Below, piece after piece: positions 11,291-23,261 of a stretch of DNA of 64,000 nt; the first letter of the stretch is position 1; each line of letters starts with the position of its first letter. Origin of the DNA: Arion vulgaris (Eukaryota > Mollusca > Gastropoda > Stylommatophora > Arionidae). The notes beneath the pieces were generated by a model that was not told the origin of the DNA, made no database searches, and saw only the letters and a program-made list of their open reading frames with translations. The DNA lies in the NCBI GenBank assembly GCA_020796225.1, contig CM036753.1:1612001-1676000 (forward strand), given 5' to 3'. A program made the translations under genes and the position numbers.

Positions 11291-11379
11291 AAGGCTTCCA
11301 CCCCTTGGATGCAAACAAGTGAGCACTACACTTTGATGCTAGCCAAAAGATATTCTACCAACATCTATTTCTCTCACTA

Positions 11380-11748
11380 CAGAATTGATGCATTTGAGAT
11401 GTGGATATATAGAAGAATAGGCAGAGTTTCATGGACAGAAAAACATACAAATAAACAGGTTTTAGGAAAACTAGGCATGAAGAAACAATTATTAAGAGAA
11501 ATAAAATTCAGACAAGTAAAGTATTTTGGGCACATAAAAGACATGACACCATGATAAAACATTTACTAGAGGGAAAGTTGAGGGAGGAAGAGCAAGAGGA
11601 AGACCGAGAGATAAGTGGGAGGAAACTTTAAGAAATGGACATGTTACAGTCTGGCAGTGTGCAACACCAAGGCGAAAGACAGAGGATGCTGGAGATTCAT
11701 TGCAGCCAACCTTCGATGTGGAGATGGCACCTGATGATGATGACAGAC
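11380..11748 (+). mobile_element. LINE D relic, second copy
   Basis: Reads RIDAFEMWIYRRIGRVSWTE, LGKLGMKKQLLREIKFRQ, then VKYFGHIKDM and RARGRPRDKW across frameshifts. It ends gatgatgatga. Nearly identical to 39120-39485, with a truncated 5' end. Confidence 0.85.
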
Positions 11749-11867
11749 ACTGAAATATGAGATCTATTTCAAATTCATGATAATTGAAATATAGGAACAA
11801 CTGGACATTTAAAAAAAGACTATGTCACAGAATGTACTTTTTGTGGTCAAGAATATATAAACAAACA

Positions 11868-12080
11868 AAATGTATCTGAAGCATTGCAAGACAGCACTGT
11901 TTTGGAACCCACGGGGAAAGAGGAGTAGGAGAAGGCCTAGAAAGACCTGGAGAAGAGCTGGAGCTATTAAAAGGATAGGTAAAACGTGGAAAGAATTGGA
12001 AGGGATAGCAAGAGAGAGGAAGAGCTGGAAGAAGTTAGACCTGTGCTCCGTTGGGAGTTGAAAGGGGAAGAAGAAGAATA
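11868..12080 (+). mobile_element. LINE relic, C-terminal tail
   Basis: An intact 63-codon frame reads NPRGKRSRRRPRKTWRR, then GKTWKELEGIARERKSWKKL. This matches the well-known tail WNP.GKR.RGRP..TWRR ... W.EL..+A.DR..W+ (compare 53000-53110). The 39 bp array begins about 40 bp after the stop. Confidence 0.8.
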
Positions 12081-12117
12081 AGTATCTGAGATTGAATCAA
12101 TAAGAAAAAACACAAAC

Positions 12118-14994
12118 AGTTCAGAGATTTGCATTTAAAACAAAATCTTATTCTACAGTTCAGAGATTTGCATTTAAAACAAAATCTTGTTTTTCAGTTC
12201 AGAGATTTGCATTTAAAACAAAATCTTATTCTACAGTTCAGAGATTTGCATTTAAAACAAAATCTTATTCTACAGTTCAGAGATTTGCATTTAAAATAAA
12301 ATCTTATTCTTCAGTTCAGAGATTTGCATTTAAAATAAAATCTTGTTCTTCAGTTCAGAGATTTGCATTTAAAACAAAATCTTATTCTATAGTTCAGAGA
12401 TTTGCATTTAAATATAAATCTTATTCTTCAGTTCAGAGATTTGCATTTAAAACAAAATCTTATTCTTCAGTTCAGAGATTTGCATTTAAAATAAAATCTT
12501 GTTCTTCAGTTCAGAGATTTCATTTAAACAAATCTTATTCTACAGTTCAGAGATTTGCATTTAACAAAATCTTATTCTACAGTTCAGAGATTTGCATTAA
12601 AACAAATCTTGTTCTTCAGTTCAGATTTGCATTTAAAACAAAATCTTATTCTTCAGTTCAGAGATTTGCATTTAAAACAAATCTTATTCTAAGTTCAGAG
12701 ATTTGCATTTAAAACAAAATCTTATTCTTCAGTTCAGAGATTTGCATTTAAAACAAAATCTTATTCTTCAGTTCAGAGATTTGCATTTAAAACAAAATCT
12801 TATTCTTCAGTTCAGAGATTTGCATTTAAAACAAAATCTTATTCTACAGTTCAGAGATTTGCATTTAAAACAAAATCTTATTCTTCAGTTCAGAGATTTG
12901 CATTTAAAACAAAATCTTGTTCTTCAGTTCAGAGATTTGCATTTAAACAAAATCTTTTTCTACAGTTCAGAGATTTGCATTTAAAACAAAATCTTATTCT
13001 ACAGTTCAGAGATTTGCATTTAAAACAAAATCTTATTCTACAGTTCAGAGATTTGCATTTAAAACAAAATCTTGTTCTTCAGTTCAGAGATTTGCATTTA
13101 AAACAAAATCTTATTCTACAGTTCAGAGATTTGCATTTAAAACAAAATCTTATTCTACAGTTCAGAGATTTGCATTTAAAACAAAATCTTATTCTACAGT
13201 TCAGAGATTTGCATTTAAAACAAAATCTTGTTCTTCAGTTCAGAGATTTGCATTTAAAACAAAATCTTATTCTACAGTTCAGAGATTTGCATTTAAAACA
13301 AAATCTTATTCTACAGTTCAGAGATTTGCATTTAAAATAAAATCTTATTCTACAGTTCAGAGATTTGCATTTAAAACAAAATCTTGTTCTTCAGTTCAGA
13401 GATTTGCATTTAAAATAAAATCTTATTCTTCAGTTCAGAGATTTGCATTTAAAACAAAATCTTATTCTACCGTTCAGAGATTTGCATTTAAAACAAAATC
13501 TTATTCTACAGTTCAGAGATTTGCATTTAAAATAAAATCTTATTCTACAGTTCAGAGATTTGCATTTAAAACAAAATCTTGTTCTTCAGTTCAGAGATTT
13601 GCATTTAAAATAAAATCTTATTCTTCAGTTCAGAGATTTGCATTTAAAACAAAATCTTATTCTTCAGTTCAGAGATTTGCATTTAAAACAAAATCTTATT
13701 CTACAGTTCAGAGATTTGCATTTAAAACAAAATCTTATTCTACAGTTCAGAGATTTGCATTTAAAACAAAATCTTATTCTACAGTTCAGAGATTTGCATT
13801 TAAAACAAAATCTTGTTCTTCAGTTCAGAGATTTGCATTTAAAACAAAATCTTATTCTTCAGTTCAGAGATTTGCATTTAAAACAAAATCTTATTCTACA
13901 GTTCAGAGATTTGCATTTAAAACAAAATCTTATTCTTCAGTTCAGAGATTTGCATTTAAAACAAAATCTTATTCTTCAGTTCAGAGATTTGCATTTAAAA
14001 CAAAATCTTATTCTTCAGTTCAGAGATTTGCATTTAAAACAAAATCTTATTCTACAGTTCAGAGATTTGCATTTAAAACAAAATCTTATTCTTCAGTTCA
14101 GAGATTTGCATTTAAAACAAAATCTTGTTCTTCAGTTCAGAGATTTGCATTTAAAACAAAATCTTATTCTACAGTTCAGAGATTTGCATTTAAAACAAAA
14201 TCTTATTCTACAGTTCAGAGATTTGCATTTAAAACAAAATCTTATTCTACAGTTCAGAGATTTGCATTTAAAACAAAATCTTGTTCTTCAGTTCAGAGAT
14301 TTGCATTTAAAACAAAATCTTATTCTACAGTTCAGAGATTTGCATTTAAAACAAAATCTTATTCTACAGTTCAGAGATTTGCATTTAAAACAAAATCTTA
14401 TTCTACAGTTCAGAGATTTGCATTTAAAACAAAATCTTGTTCTTCAGTTCAGAGATTTGCATTTAAAACAAAATCTTATTCTACAGTTCAGAGATTTGCA
14501 TTTAAAACAAAATCTTATTCTACAGTTCAGAGATTTGCATTTAAAATAAAATCTTATTCTACAGTTCAGAGATTTGCATTTAAAACAAAATCTTGTTCTT
14601 CAGTTCAGAGATTTGCATTTAAAATAAAATCTTATTCTTCAGTTCAGAGATTTGCATTTAAAACAAAATCTTATTCTACCGTTCAGAGATTTGCATTTAA
14701 AACAAAATCTTATTCTACAGTTCAGAGATTTGCATTTAAAATAAAATCTTATTCTACAGTTCAGAGATTTGCATTTAAAACAAAATCTTGTTCTTCAGTT
14801 CAGAGATTTGCATTTAAAATAAAATCTTATTCTTCAGTTCAGAGATTTGCATTTAAAACAAAATCTTATTCTTCAGTTCAGAGATTTGCATTTAAAACAA
14901 AATCTTATTCTACAGTTCAGAGATTTGCATTTAAAACAAAATCTTATTCTACAGTTCAGAGATTTGCATTTAAAACAAAATCTTATTCTTCAGA
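12118..14994. repeat. Minisatellite, 39 bp x about 73
   Basis: Unit cagttcagagatttgcattt plus aaaacaaaatcttattcta. Three variants differ at the end (ttctac, ttcttc, gttcttc). 39 is divisible by three, so long open frames result; they are not genes. 12500-12700 has many one- or two-base losses. See finding on the 1209 bp superstructure. Confidence 0.98.
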
Positions 14995-15189
14995 ATCTTT
15001 GATCACGTTACAATCCATTTGTGACATTACAATATTTGTTCAGTTCTTATTTGCTATGTTGTGATCTGTTTCAAAGTTGCTGTTAATCTTTGTTGTTCCC
15101 TATAGAACATACGAATACAGTTTTACTGATTTCTAGTTTGTACTTTTGTAACCTTTGCCAATAAGGATCTTGTAGAATCGTAGTGCTTG

Positions 15190-15976
15190 CTTTCAATGTT
15201 AGATTGTTCAACAATCTGTCCTCAGTTGTGAGGTTTCACATCAAGCTGTCAATGTTAGATTGTTCAACAATCTGTCCTCAGTTGTGAGGTTTCACATCAA
15301 GCTGTCAATGTTAGATTGTTCAACAATCTGTCCTCAGTTGTGAGGTTTCACATCAAGCTGTCAATGTTAGATTGTTCAACAATCTGTCCTCAGTTGTGAG
15401 GTTTCACATCAAGCTGTCAATGTTAGATTGTTCAACAATCTGTCCTCAGTTGTGAGGTTTCACATCAAGCTGTCAATGTTAGATTGTTCAACAATCTGTC
15501 CTCAGTTGTGAGGTTTCACATCAAGCTGTCAATGTTAGATTGTTCAACAATCTGTCCTCAGTTGTGAGGTTTCACATCAAGCTGTCAATGTTAGATTGTT
15601 CAACAATCTGTCCTCAGTTGTGAGGTTTCACATCAAGCTGTCAATGTTAGATTGTTCAACAATCTGTCCTCAGTTGTGAGGTTTCACATCAAGCTGTCAA
15701 TGTTAGATTGTTCAACAATCTGTCCTCAGTTGTGAGGTTTCACATCAAGCTGTCAATGTTAGATTGTTCAACAATCTGTCCTCAGTTGTGAGGTTTCACA
15801 TCAAGCTGTCAATGTTAGATTGTTCAACAATCTGTCCTCAGTTGTGAGGTTTCACATCAAGCTTTCAATGTTAGATTGTTCAACAATCTGTCCTCAGTTG
15901 TGAGGTTTCACATCAAGCTGTCAATGTTAGATTGTTCAACAATCTGTCCGTGAGGTTTCACATCAAGCTGTCAATG
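15190..15976. repeat. Minisatellite, 56 bp x 14, with palindromes
   Basis: Almost identical units. Each holds the perfect inverted repeat AGATTGTTCAACAATCT and a second small one, CTCAGTTGTGAG. The first unit begins near 15193, the last is 9 bp short. Confidence 0.97.
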
Positions 15977-16135
15977 TTCTTCTTATACTTTGAACGCTCC
16001 ATATTGACCACTTGTTAACCACTCTGTGTGATCTGTATGTGATCTGAGCTTAAGAGTGATTGTACTCTGTGCCAGTTATGCGCCCACAAGTAGGCAAGCA
16101 CATCCAATTTCTGCTATGCTTTGTATTTACTATGG
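15976..16135 (-). mobile_element. S1 copy, truncated
   Basis: Minus orientation: tail side ttcttcttatact, then the S1 core (ccagttatgcgcccacaagt) to 'tttactat' near 16130. The 5' half is absent. It abuts the 56 bp array. Confidence 0.75.
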
Positions 16136-16353
16136 AAGAAGTCAAGAAACTAAACCTATAGGATAAGTATAGGAAGTCAAGAGTCAGGGAACTAACCCTA
16201 CAGGATTACCCCAGCATGTCCTAACCAAGCAACATACAAATTCCTTCTCTGACGTGTTAAACTTACCTTGACTTTCCATCCACATAGTTCAATGGTCTAA
16301 AAAATCTTCTTCTGACATCTACAAACTCTCAAATAGGATCCAGAAACATGTTG

Positions 16354-16812
16354 TCTTCCCCAGGCGACTAGACGTCTAGCAACCCATCAAAAACAAACTT
16401 CCCAGGCGACTAGAGCGTCTAGCAACCCATAAAAACAAACTTTCCCAGGTGACTAGATGTCTAGCACCCATAAAAACAAACTTCCCAGGTGACTAGACGT
16501 CTAGCAACCCTAAAAACAAACTTCCCCAGGCGACTAGACGTCTAGCAACCCATAAAAACAAACTTCCCCAGGCGACTAGACGTCTAGCAACCCATAAAAA
16601 CAAACTTCCCAGGCGACTAGGCGTCTAGCAACCCATAAAAACAAACTTGACCCAGGCGACTAGACGTCTAGCAACCCATAAAAACAAACTTTCCCAGGCG
16701 ACTAGACGTCTAACAACCCCTAAAAACAAACTTCCCAGGTGACTAAACGTCTAGCAACCCATAAAAACAAACTTTCCCAGGCGACTAGACGTCTAGCAAC
16801 CCATAAAAAACA
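16354..16812. repeat. Minisatellite, about 41 bp x 11, with palindrome
   Basis: Unit cccaggcgactagacgtcta plus gcaacccataaaaacaaactt. It includes the 12 bp perfect palindrome CTAGACGTCTAG. Some units carry variants (gtgactagatgtctag). Confidence 0.95.
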
Positions 16813-16984
16813 AACAGCTACTGAAACTTGAATACAAAGAAAACTGCTTATGGAAATTGCATGTCATTGCCTTTTGTGACCTTGGTGAGACGAGGGATGA
16901 TGATGATGACTGTTACTTTATATTTCAATTTTGCACTTACATTTTTCACTTGAAAACTAAAATGACATTCACTAGTGAATACAT

Positions 16985-17462
16985 TGAGAATAATTCTATT
17001 ACACATAAGATTGTAACTAACCTTTTACTATGCAGTGAGAGGATGAACACTTGTCTATTACATAAGATTGTAACTAAACTTTTACTATGCAGTGAGAGGA
17101 TGAACACTTGTCTATTACATAAGATTGTAACTAACCTTTTACTATGCAGTGAGAGGATGAACACTTGTCTATTACATAAGATTGTGACTAAACTTTTACT
17201 ATGCAGTGAGAGGATGAACACTTGAGTCTATTACATAAGATTGTAACTAAACTTTTACTATGCAGTGAGAGGATGAACACTTGAGTCTATTACATAAGAT
17301 TGTAACTAACCTTTTACTATGCAGTGAGAGGATGAACACTTGGGTCTATTACATAAGATTGTAACTAAACTTTTACTATGCAGTGAGAGGATGAACACTT
17401 GAGTCTATTACATAAGATTGTAACTAACCTTTTACTATGCAGTGAGAGGATGAACACTTGAG
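16985..17462. repeat. Minisatellite, 57-60 bp x 8
   Basis: Unit cataagattgtaactaac, then ttttactatgcagtgagagg and atgaacacttg. The later units carry a 3 bp insertion (gag). Confidence 0.95.
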
Positions 17463-17789
17463 AATCTGACAATAACACTTGAAATTATGGCAGAAGTGAA
17501 TTTAGTTCTGTTGAGATTCAATTGTCTTTAGCTGAAACAAACATTGAACATAGATTATATGATGGATTGTTCTAATGATATGCGTTCTATAGCATATATA
17601 ACAATTCGTTAATTTGCTTATGATTTTCTTCTTATTTACAACAGCAACTATTCTTATATTCTGATATATATTGTCAACAGCATGGTGTGCAAGAGATTTC
17701 GGAGGAATCTGGCCGAAGAGACCAACATGCAGATTCTATAATACAAATAAATGAAAAATTGTTATGCAGTTTGATGGACGGATGTTAGA
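17463..17789. other. No recognisable feature
   Basis: AT-rich spacer between two arrays. Confidence 0.6.
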
Positions 17790-17990
17790 AAAAATTGCAA
17801 CAATTGAACAATTGAAAGTCTCCAAGTTTGCACTAGAAAAAACTGCAACAATTGAACAATTGAAAGTCTCTAAGTTTGCACTAGAAAAAACTGCAACAAT
17901 TGAAAGTCTCCAAGTTTGCACTAGAAAAAACTGCAACAATTGAAAGTCTCTAAGTTTACATTACGTTAGAAAAACTGCAACAATTGAACA
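17790..17990. repeat. Minisatellite, 42-52 bp x 4-5
   Basis: Unit built on gcaacaattgaacaattgaa plus agtctccaagtttgcactag. The aacaattga segment is single or doubled, giving two unit lengths. Confidence 0.85.
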
Positions 17991-17999
17991 ATCAAAAGT

Positions 18000-20900
18000 G
18001 TATATAAGTGAAACTACTAGAGAAGTTCATCTTGTTAAATGATTGTGAGATATATTCAAAATTTGATTTGATTAATCAATACAAAAAGCTGGAGTGATCA
18101 GTCACATTACAATAGTAGAAATGTTTAGGCAGAGATCTATGCACATATAGATCTGTTTGGAATGCAATGACGATGATCCACCCTAACCTCTAACAGTTGA
18201 AAGCAATATAGACAGAAGATGGAGACAGAAGATGGATGCAGAAAATGTGTTTGAAAATGTACAAACATGACTTGGTAGAAAATCCCTGATATTTGGATAA
18301 TACTGTAATAGTTTTGGTTTTGTTAACATGAAACTTCCTTTTTTTTTTTGTGTGTGCACTCTGTGATTTGTGCAGAGAATATTAATACGTTGTGCCCCAG
18401 TTCATAGACACTTCCGACATGTAGGACAGGAGCAGAAGGATAATTTTAGTCTTAACATAAAACATTAACACTACCCAGTGACCAATTAATATTAACACAG
18501 AAACTGCTACTATTTGTCTGCTGATTCTGTAGCAACAAGCTGCTGTCAAAGTATATATTTCCCTATCAGTAGTACATGTTTCATCATTCTTGTTCTATAC
18601 ACAGCAAACATACATCATTTACAGCAATCAATATCACAACATTTTTATAATAGTATTAACAATGTCCTTTTATTGGATATGTTTGATAATTTATTTTAAA
18701 TTGTTTTTGACAGATATCTTTTACAATGAGTGAGATATGGATACTTTTTTCATTTTGTTAACTATCCCAGAAAGAAATATAATATCTTCAGCACATGACA
18801 GCAGCAGCGAATATATTGCTGTTGATCAGCCATGTTGAAGTATGGTGGACAGTACATTTAATAAGAATATTATTTTGTTACCGTAAGCTGTCTTTTCAAA
18901 TTTGGGATGATGTTCTGTACATGTCAACTATTAGACAAATAGTAAACCCTAAATGAAGCAGATTTAATCAGATAGTATAAGATGAATTGTGTGTGCAGAT
19001 AAATGTATGTGATTTTTATTTTGTACAGTAGAGTAGATACATGAGGTACGTTTTCATATTTTTAAATTTAGATTTTAATCAGATTCTAAGCCTCAATGTT
19101 TGACATAGAGCGCCATAGACATGCAGGTGTGATTGTGCTAATGGAAGAACAGACAGGACATGCTTCTAAGTTTCAATGTTTGACATAGATATACTGCCTT
19201 AGACATGCTGGTGTGATTGTGTTAATGGAAGAACAGGACATGCTTCCAAAGTGTATATAGTTCAAGATGGATAAGCAAAACATACTGCAGCAGTCATTTA
19301 GTAACTGACTGTTACAAGATGATGCTTTTAAACTATGATGAACAAAATGTGCAATAAATCATTGTGCTACTAGGAGTAACCACCTATGTTGCTGAATAAA
19401 AGTGTGGTTTAACCAGTAGGTCACATACACCATTGTAATGCATACTCTATCTACTGGAAGAGACTGAGAACCTATGGGTGTGCCCTAAGTAATATGAAGA
19501 CAAGTTCAATAACCTAACTCAAAATTTAATGCAAATTAAACAGACTTTGTAAATTATGAATATTTAGCTTTTATTTCACCAAGAAAAGAGTTGAATAAAA
19601 TTAAAGTGCATGTTAAAAAGTGGACCATCAGATATTCAATCCAGTTAAAACTTACACTTGCAAATATACATGTATGCAGACAGCTGTAAGGACAGCTGAT
19701 TGAAACACAACTATGTATGTATGCAGATAGCTGTAAGTACAGTTGATACATAACTATGAATACATGGATGTAAGTACAATATACACATTGGACAGAAACT
19801 TTGTTGAACTGGTCATACACTATGTGGTGGATCGTGTAACTGGACATTAACATTTTGCACATCAGGTACTAGATTAAAACATCACATTAAAAAATGCCCT
19901 GTCTTCTAACATGTATCTGACTATCATTCAGCACAGTATGATACTTGGTAATAGTTACACTGTGGTAGGTAAGCTCTTGGACAAATGGTCACACAAGTCT
20001 CAAGTAATGATACTACAATGAAACTAGTATTTCAACTAAAGCACTGCTCTACTGTTATGTTGAGATTATCCAACAATATTTCTCCACAAGTCTCTAGTAA
20101 TAATACTTCTCTCTCATTACCCCAAAGTTGCAAAAAATAAGTTAAAAATGAACAGCTGTTACAAGCATTTGAAAGGTTGACTAAAAGTAACACAAGAGAT
20201 GGCTCAATGGATTTTCAATGATTGTAGTACAAACTGACTAACGACAGCTGGTGAAGAAGAAATTCAAAAATAAATTTAGTAGTTAAATAAAATGGTTGCA
20301 AGAACAAAACAAACATATGATACATATATCTCATTACTCCAACACAATCAAGATAAAGCCAAGGCATGAGAGACAAGCTCAAATTCAGAGTTTGTCACAA
20401 TAAAACTACTGTCAATTGAGCCATCCAGAAAAGGAAAAATGCCATTTAACAAAAATATATATTATATATATTTAATTATTATATATAGATAAAAAGATAT
20501 AATATATAATTATGATATATAATTATAATATTAATAGTAATACGTTAAGTAATACACTACACACAAATATTAAATAAACATACTAATATTCATAAAGCAT
20601 TTTCATTTTACACTGACTTTTTCGATTCATTTTATTGGCCGTTCAGTGTTGAGCTTTACTTTGGCACTATGATGGCAGTCAGCCCACCTAGTCCAATTAG
20701 CCTAGGTTAGCAAACATTGGAATTGATTAGAATTTAAAAGTAGACTCGATTAGATTCATTTATTATTAAAATGATGATTAAAGTATGATAATTCTGAGTT
20801 CCTTATGACCAGAGATGACAGCATAGTTACACCACTGTCAATAAAATGAGTATCTGATAATGAAGTGTCTTAGACATATAATACATGAGTACTTACATAA

Positions 20901-21190
20901 TCGAATTCCTTAACTGCTCAATGGTAGTATAAATTAGAATGGCTCCACTAATTTTTCTATAATGGTGTATTATCATAGAGGTCAGCGGCAAAGGTCATTT
21001 CCGTCCACGAAAAGGTACAAACATTGTGCTGTGATTTATTCACGCTAGAAAATGTTTCGCAACTTTGATATTTAAATTATAAATTATTGATTGAAATATT
21101 GATTGATAGGACCATCATCAATGCACTTTGGCGAACACTTATGTTTATTTTCTGTGAATCCTTCTCTTACACTAAAAATCTCAGCTGCAA
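18000..21190. other. Unique AT-rich region with minor repeats
   Basis: An S1-related fragment lies at 18340-18435. A roughly 75 bp segment is duplicated at 19090-19250 (tttgacatag ... aggacatgcttc). A roughly 55 bp duplication lies at 19670-19760. No domain-bearing frame or convincing exon. Confidence 0.55.
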
Positions 21191-21360
21191 TGCACGAGCT
21201 CCATAGCACCGGCAAGGGTCCCGGCAGACCCTAGGTACAATAGGCCTTCTGCCTCCCCAATAGACGTCGAAGGGTATGTATACTGATGGCTCCTGTGGCT
21301 CGTTGGTTAACACACTTCTCTCTTCACCTCTCAAGCATCCAGTTCTACTTGAACAATGTG
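21190..21360 (+). mobile_element. Possible tRNA-derived SINE fragment
   Basis: 21282-21350 has an A-box-like TGGCTCGTTGGTTAAC and, about 35 bp on, a weak B-box-like CAGTTCTACTTG. It lacks a clear tail or target duplication. Confidence 0.35.
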
Positions 21361-21448
21361 TAATTCCAAACTCCTTAAACCGCTGGATTTATTCTGCTTT
21401 TGTATTCAGTATATATATAGAACTGCAGTAAAACTATTTGATTGGCAA

Positions 21449-22395
21449 AACACGTAATTACAAAGTACTGTAGTTCTAAAAGGATAGTTCCTGGTGAAAA
21501 TGTTTTATTCCGTCATCTGTCCTCCTTAGATCAGATCCTGAGACCCGTTCTGTCTTCCCAACTATCCTTTGGTGTCTTACAGACGGGACAGAAGTCTTAA
21601 GGATATGTTGGTACACAGTCGCCTTAAGTCAATATCCAGACTCATTTTGTCCAGTGTGGTCGTCGGCGTTGCAACACGTGTGCTTATGTGATACAGACGC
21701 GTACTGTATCTTTCCTTTAGGCACGTTTCTTATTGACGATGGGTTCACATGCGAGTCCCGTAATCTTATCTATGCCATTATCTGTAAGCGGTGTAACAAG
21801 GCTTATATCGGCGAGACAGGCAAGAGGCTCAGTGACCGATTCGCCCAACACTTACGCGACATACGCCAATGCTCTGTGACCCCTGTAGCCACCCATTTCA
21901 ATGATACTGGCCATTTAGGTGCTCACGATGTCCAGGTCACAGCCATCCGATCATGTTCCTCGGATGATCGCAGTCGATTTGCTCTGGAGAATCGGTTGAT
22001 TTCTTTGTATGGTACCTTGCGACCACGCGGGCTCAACGTATTACATTCTTATGCTTCTTAGTACTTTCTCTTCCCATGCTTTGTAATCTATATGGGTATA
22101 TGTTGCATGTATTCAAGTTATATATTTACTAGATGTTTCATTGTTTCTTTTCCTTTCTATTTCTAGTTTTTATGTGTGTTTTTGTGTTACATTTATTTCG
22201 TTATTCGTTTTTATTCCAGATTTTCCTTAGATACGTTTGTATTTGGTCGTCCATTTGTGTTTCATTTTAATTTGTCACTCCTGTTTGTTCGTTTGCTTGA
22301 TAAAGGCCTTGTTGGTCGAAACGTTGCTGTATTTTGTCATTGTTTTTGTAATTTGTAAAACTACAGTACTTTGTAATTACGTGTTCTGCTTTTGT
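21449..22395 (+). mobile_element. Penelope-like element, 3' part with GIY-YIG domain
   Basis: Penelope-like elements are retroelements with an RT fused to a GIY-YIG endonuclease. Only the C-terminal part is here. A frame near 21545-21620 reads SYKRDRSLKDMLVHSRLKSI, then a frameshift, then CGRRRCNTC (zinc-knuckle linker). The 21654-22061 frame holds LIYAIICKRCNKAYIGETGK, RLSDRFAQHLRDI, PVATHFNDTGH and ALENRLISLYGTL. Both tyrosines, the arginine (DRF), the glutamate (LEN) and the late asparagine expected in GIY-YIG are present. The RT domain is missing. A 30 bp inverted repeat flanks the block (21449-21478 and 22358-22388). Confidence 0.88.
22290..22330 (+). other. Degenerate hammerhead-ribozyme-like motif in the element's 3' end
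   Basis: TTGATAAAGGCCTTGTT then GGTCGAAACG. A hammerhead core reads CUGANGA-stem II-GAAA. Here the box is UUGAUAA, stem II can be GGCC/GGUC and GAAA is intact. The two box changes turn the C3-G8 pair into U-A. Hammerheads are known in Penelope-like element ends; self-cleavage of this copy is unproven. A related motif lies on the minus strand at 57743-57775. Confidence 0.45.
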
Positions 22396-23039
22396 AGCAA
22401 TTTTACTTTAATCTGTTATTGAAATTTGCCCGGCCAACGGCTTTGCAACCTACACTGATCAATTTTCAACTACCATTGGTTCTTTTATGGGCTTAACTTG
22501 AACATGGAAACTACCTTGTGTGGTTCGTCTCCGATGGGACTAGAAACTCGATCTCACCTACACTGAGATCATGGATCTCTGGCAAAATAACTATATCGCT
22601 CTAATCGGAGAACGAATGATCACACTTGTGCACAGAGAGCTATACTGTATATTATAAATTATTCAATGTACTATTCTATAGCCTGTCTGTCACGTATGGA
22701 CCTTCTTGATCAGGTAATTGAAATTGTCTCATGATCATTTTGTCAGCGAAAAGAACAAAGTATGTTACATAAACATTGCTATTCCTCTCATCCAGTCCAC
22801 ATATGCTGTAAGCCTCGTGGGAAAGTGACATTTCTCTCATACGCTAGATGGGATTTAGTTACTGTTATAAATCAATGATGCTTTAATATCTTTGTGATAT
22901 TGGCTAACAATTTATGCACATTTATTGTATGCACGAAGAGGTAGTTGAATGGGATTCATTCTCAAATATTTCACTCTCTGTTTTTTAAAATATTTGATTC
23001 CAGATGTTTTTACAAATTCCTCAAATATTTCGTCTCACG
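22396..23039. other. No recognisable feature
   Basis: AT-rich, no repeats or coding signal that I can support. Confidence 0.55.
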
Positions 23040-23226
23040 TGATGGGATCTTTGTCTTCTGTAACCTTGACATAGACCATGTTTGACACTGATATCAGAGG
23101 GTAGATTGGACTTATCAGTTGTAGTGTAATATCGATACCGGTGAATAGATTATTGCATGTATGTTGGATTTCGTTAGTTATTCTTCCGTTTGCTGAAAAA
23201 TACTCCATACGTATGTAAAGTCTTTG
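23040..23226 (-). mobile_element. LINE A relic, left half
   Basis: Matches 40365-40440 of the reference LINE A (ttagttattcttcc, gctgaaaaa, atgtaaagtctttg). It is interrupted at 23226 by other elements and resumes at 24306. The flanks carry aaagtctttg and aaaggctttg, a near-perfect 10 bp duplication. Confidence 0.7.
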
Positions 23227-23261
23227 TAAATCATTTCTGCACAAGCTGTCTACGCTAAATA

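Noticed and set aside
13638..14549. 303-residue frame HLKQNLILQFRDL repeated
   Set aside because: Product of the 39 bp array; neighbouring array segments with a single-base change stop the frame.
15190..15976. CRISPR-like array of direct repeats with palindromes
   Set aside because: There are no unique spacers: the whole 56 bp unit repeats. The genomic context is eukaryotic, with no cas genes.
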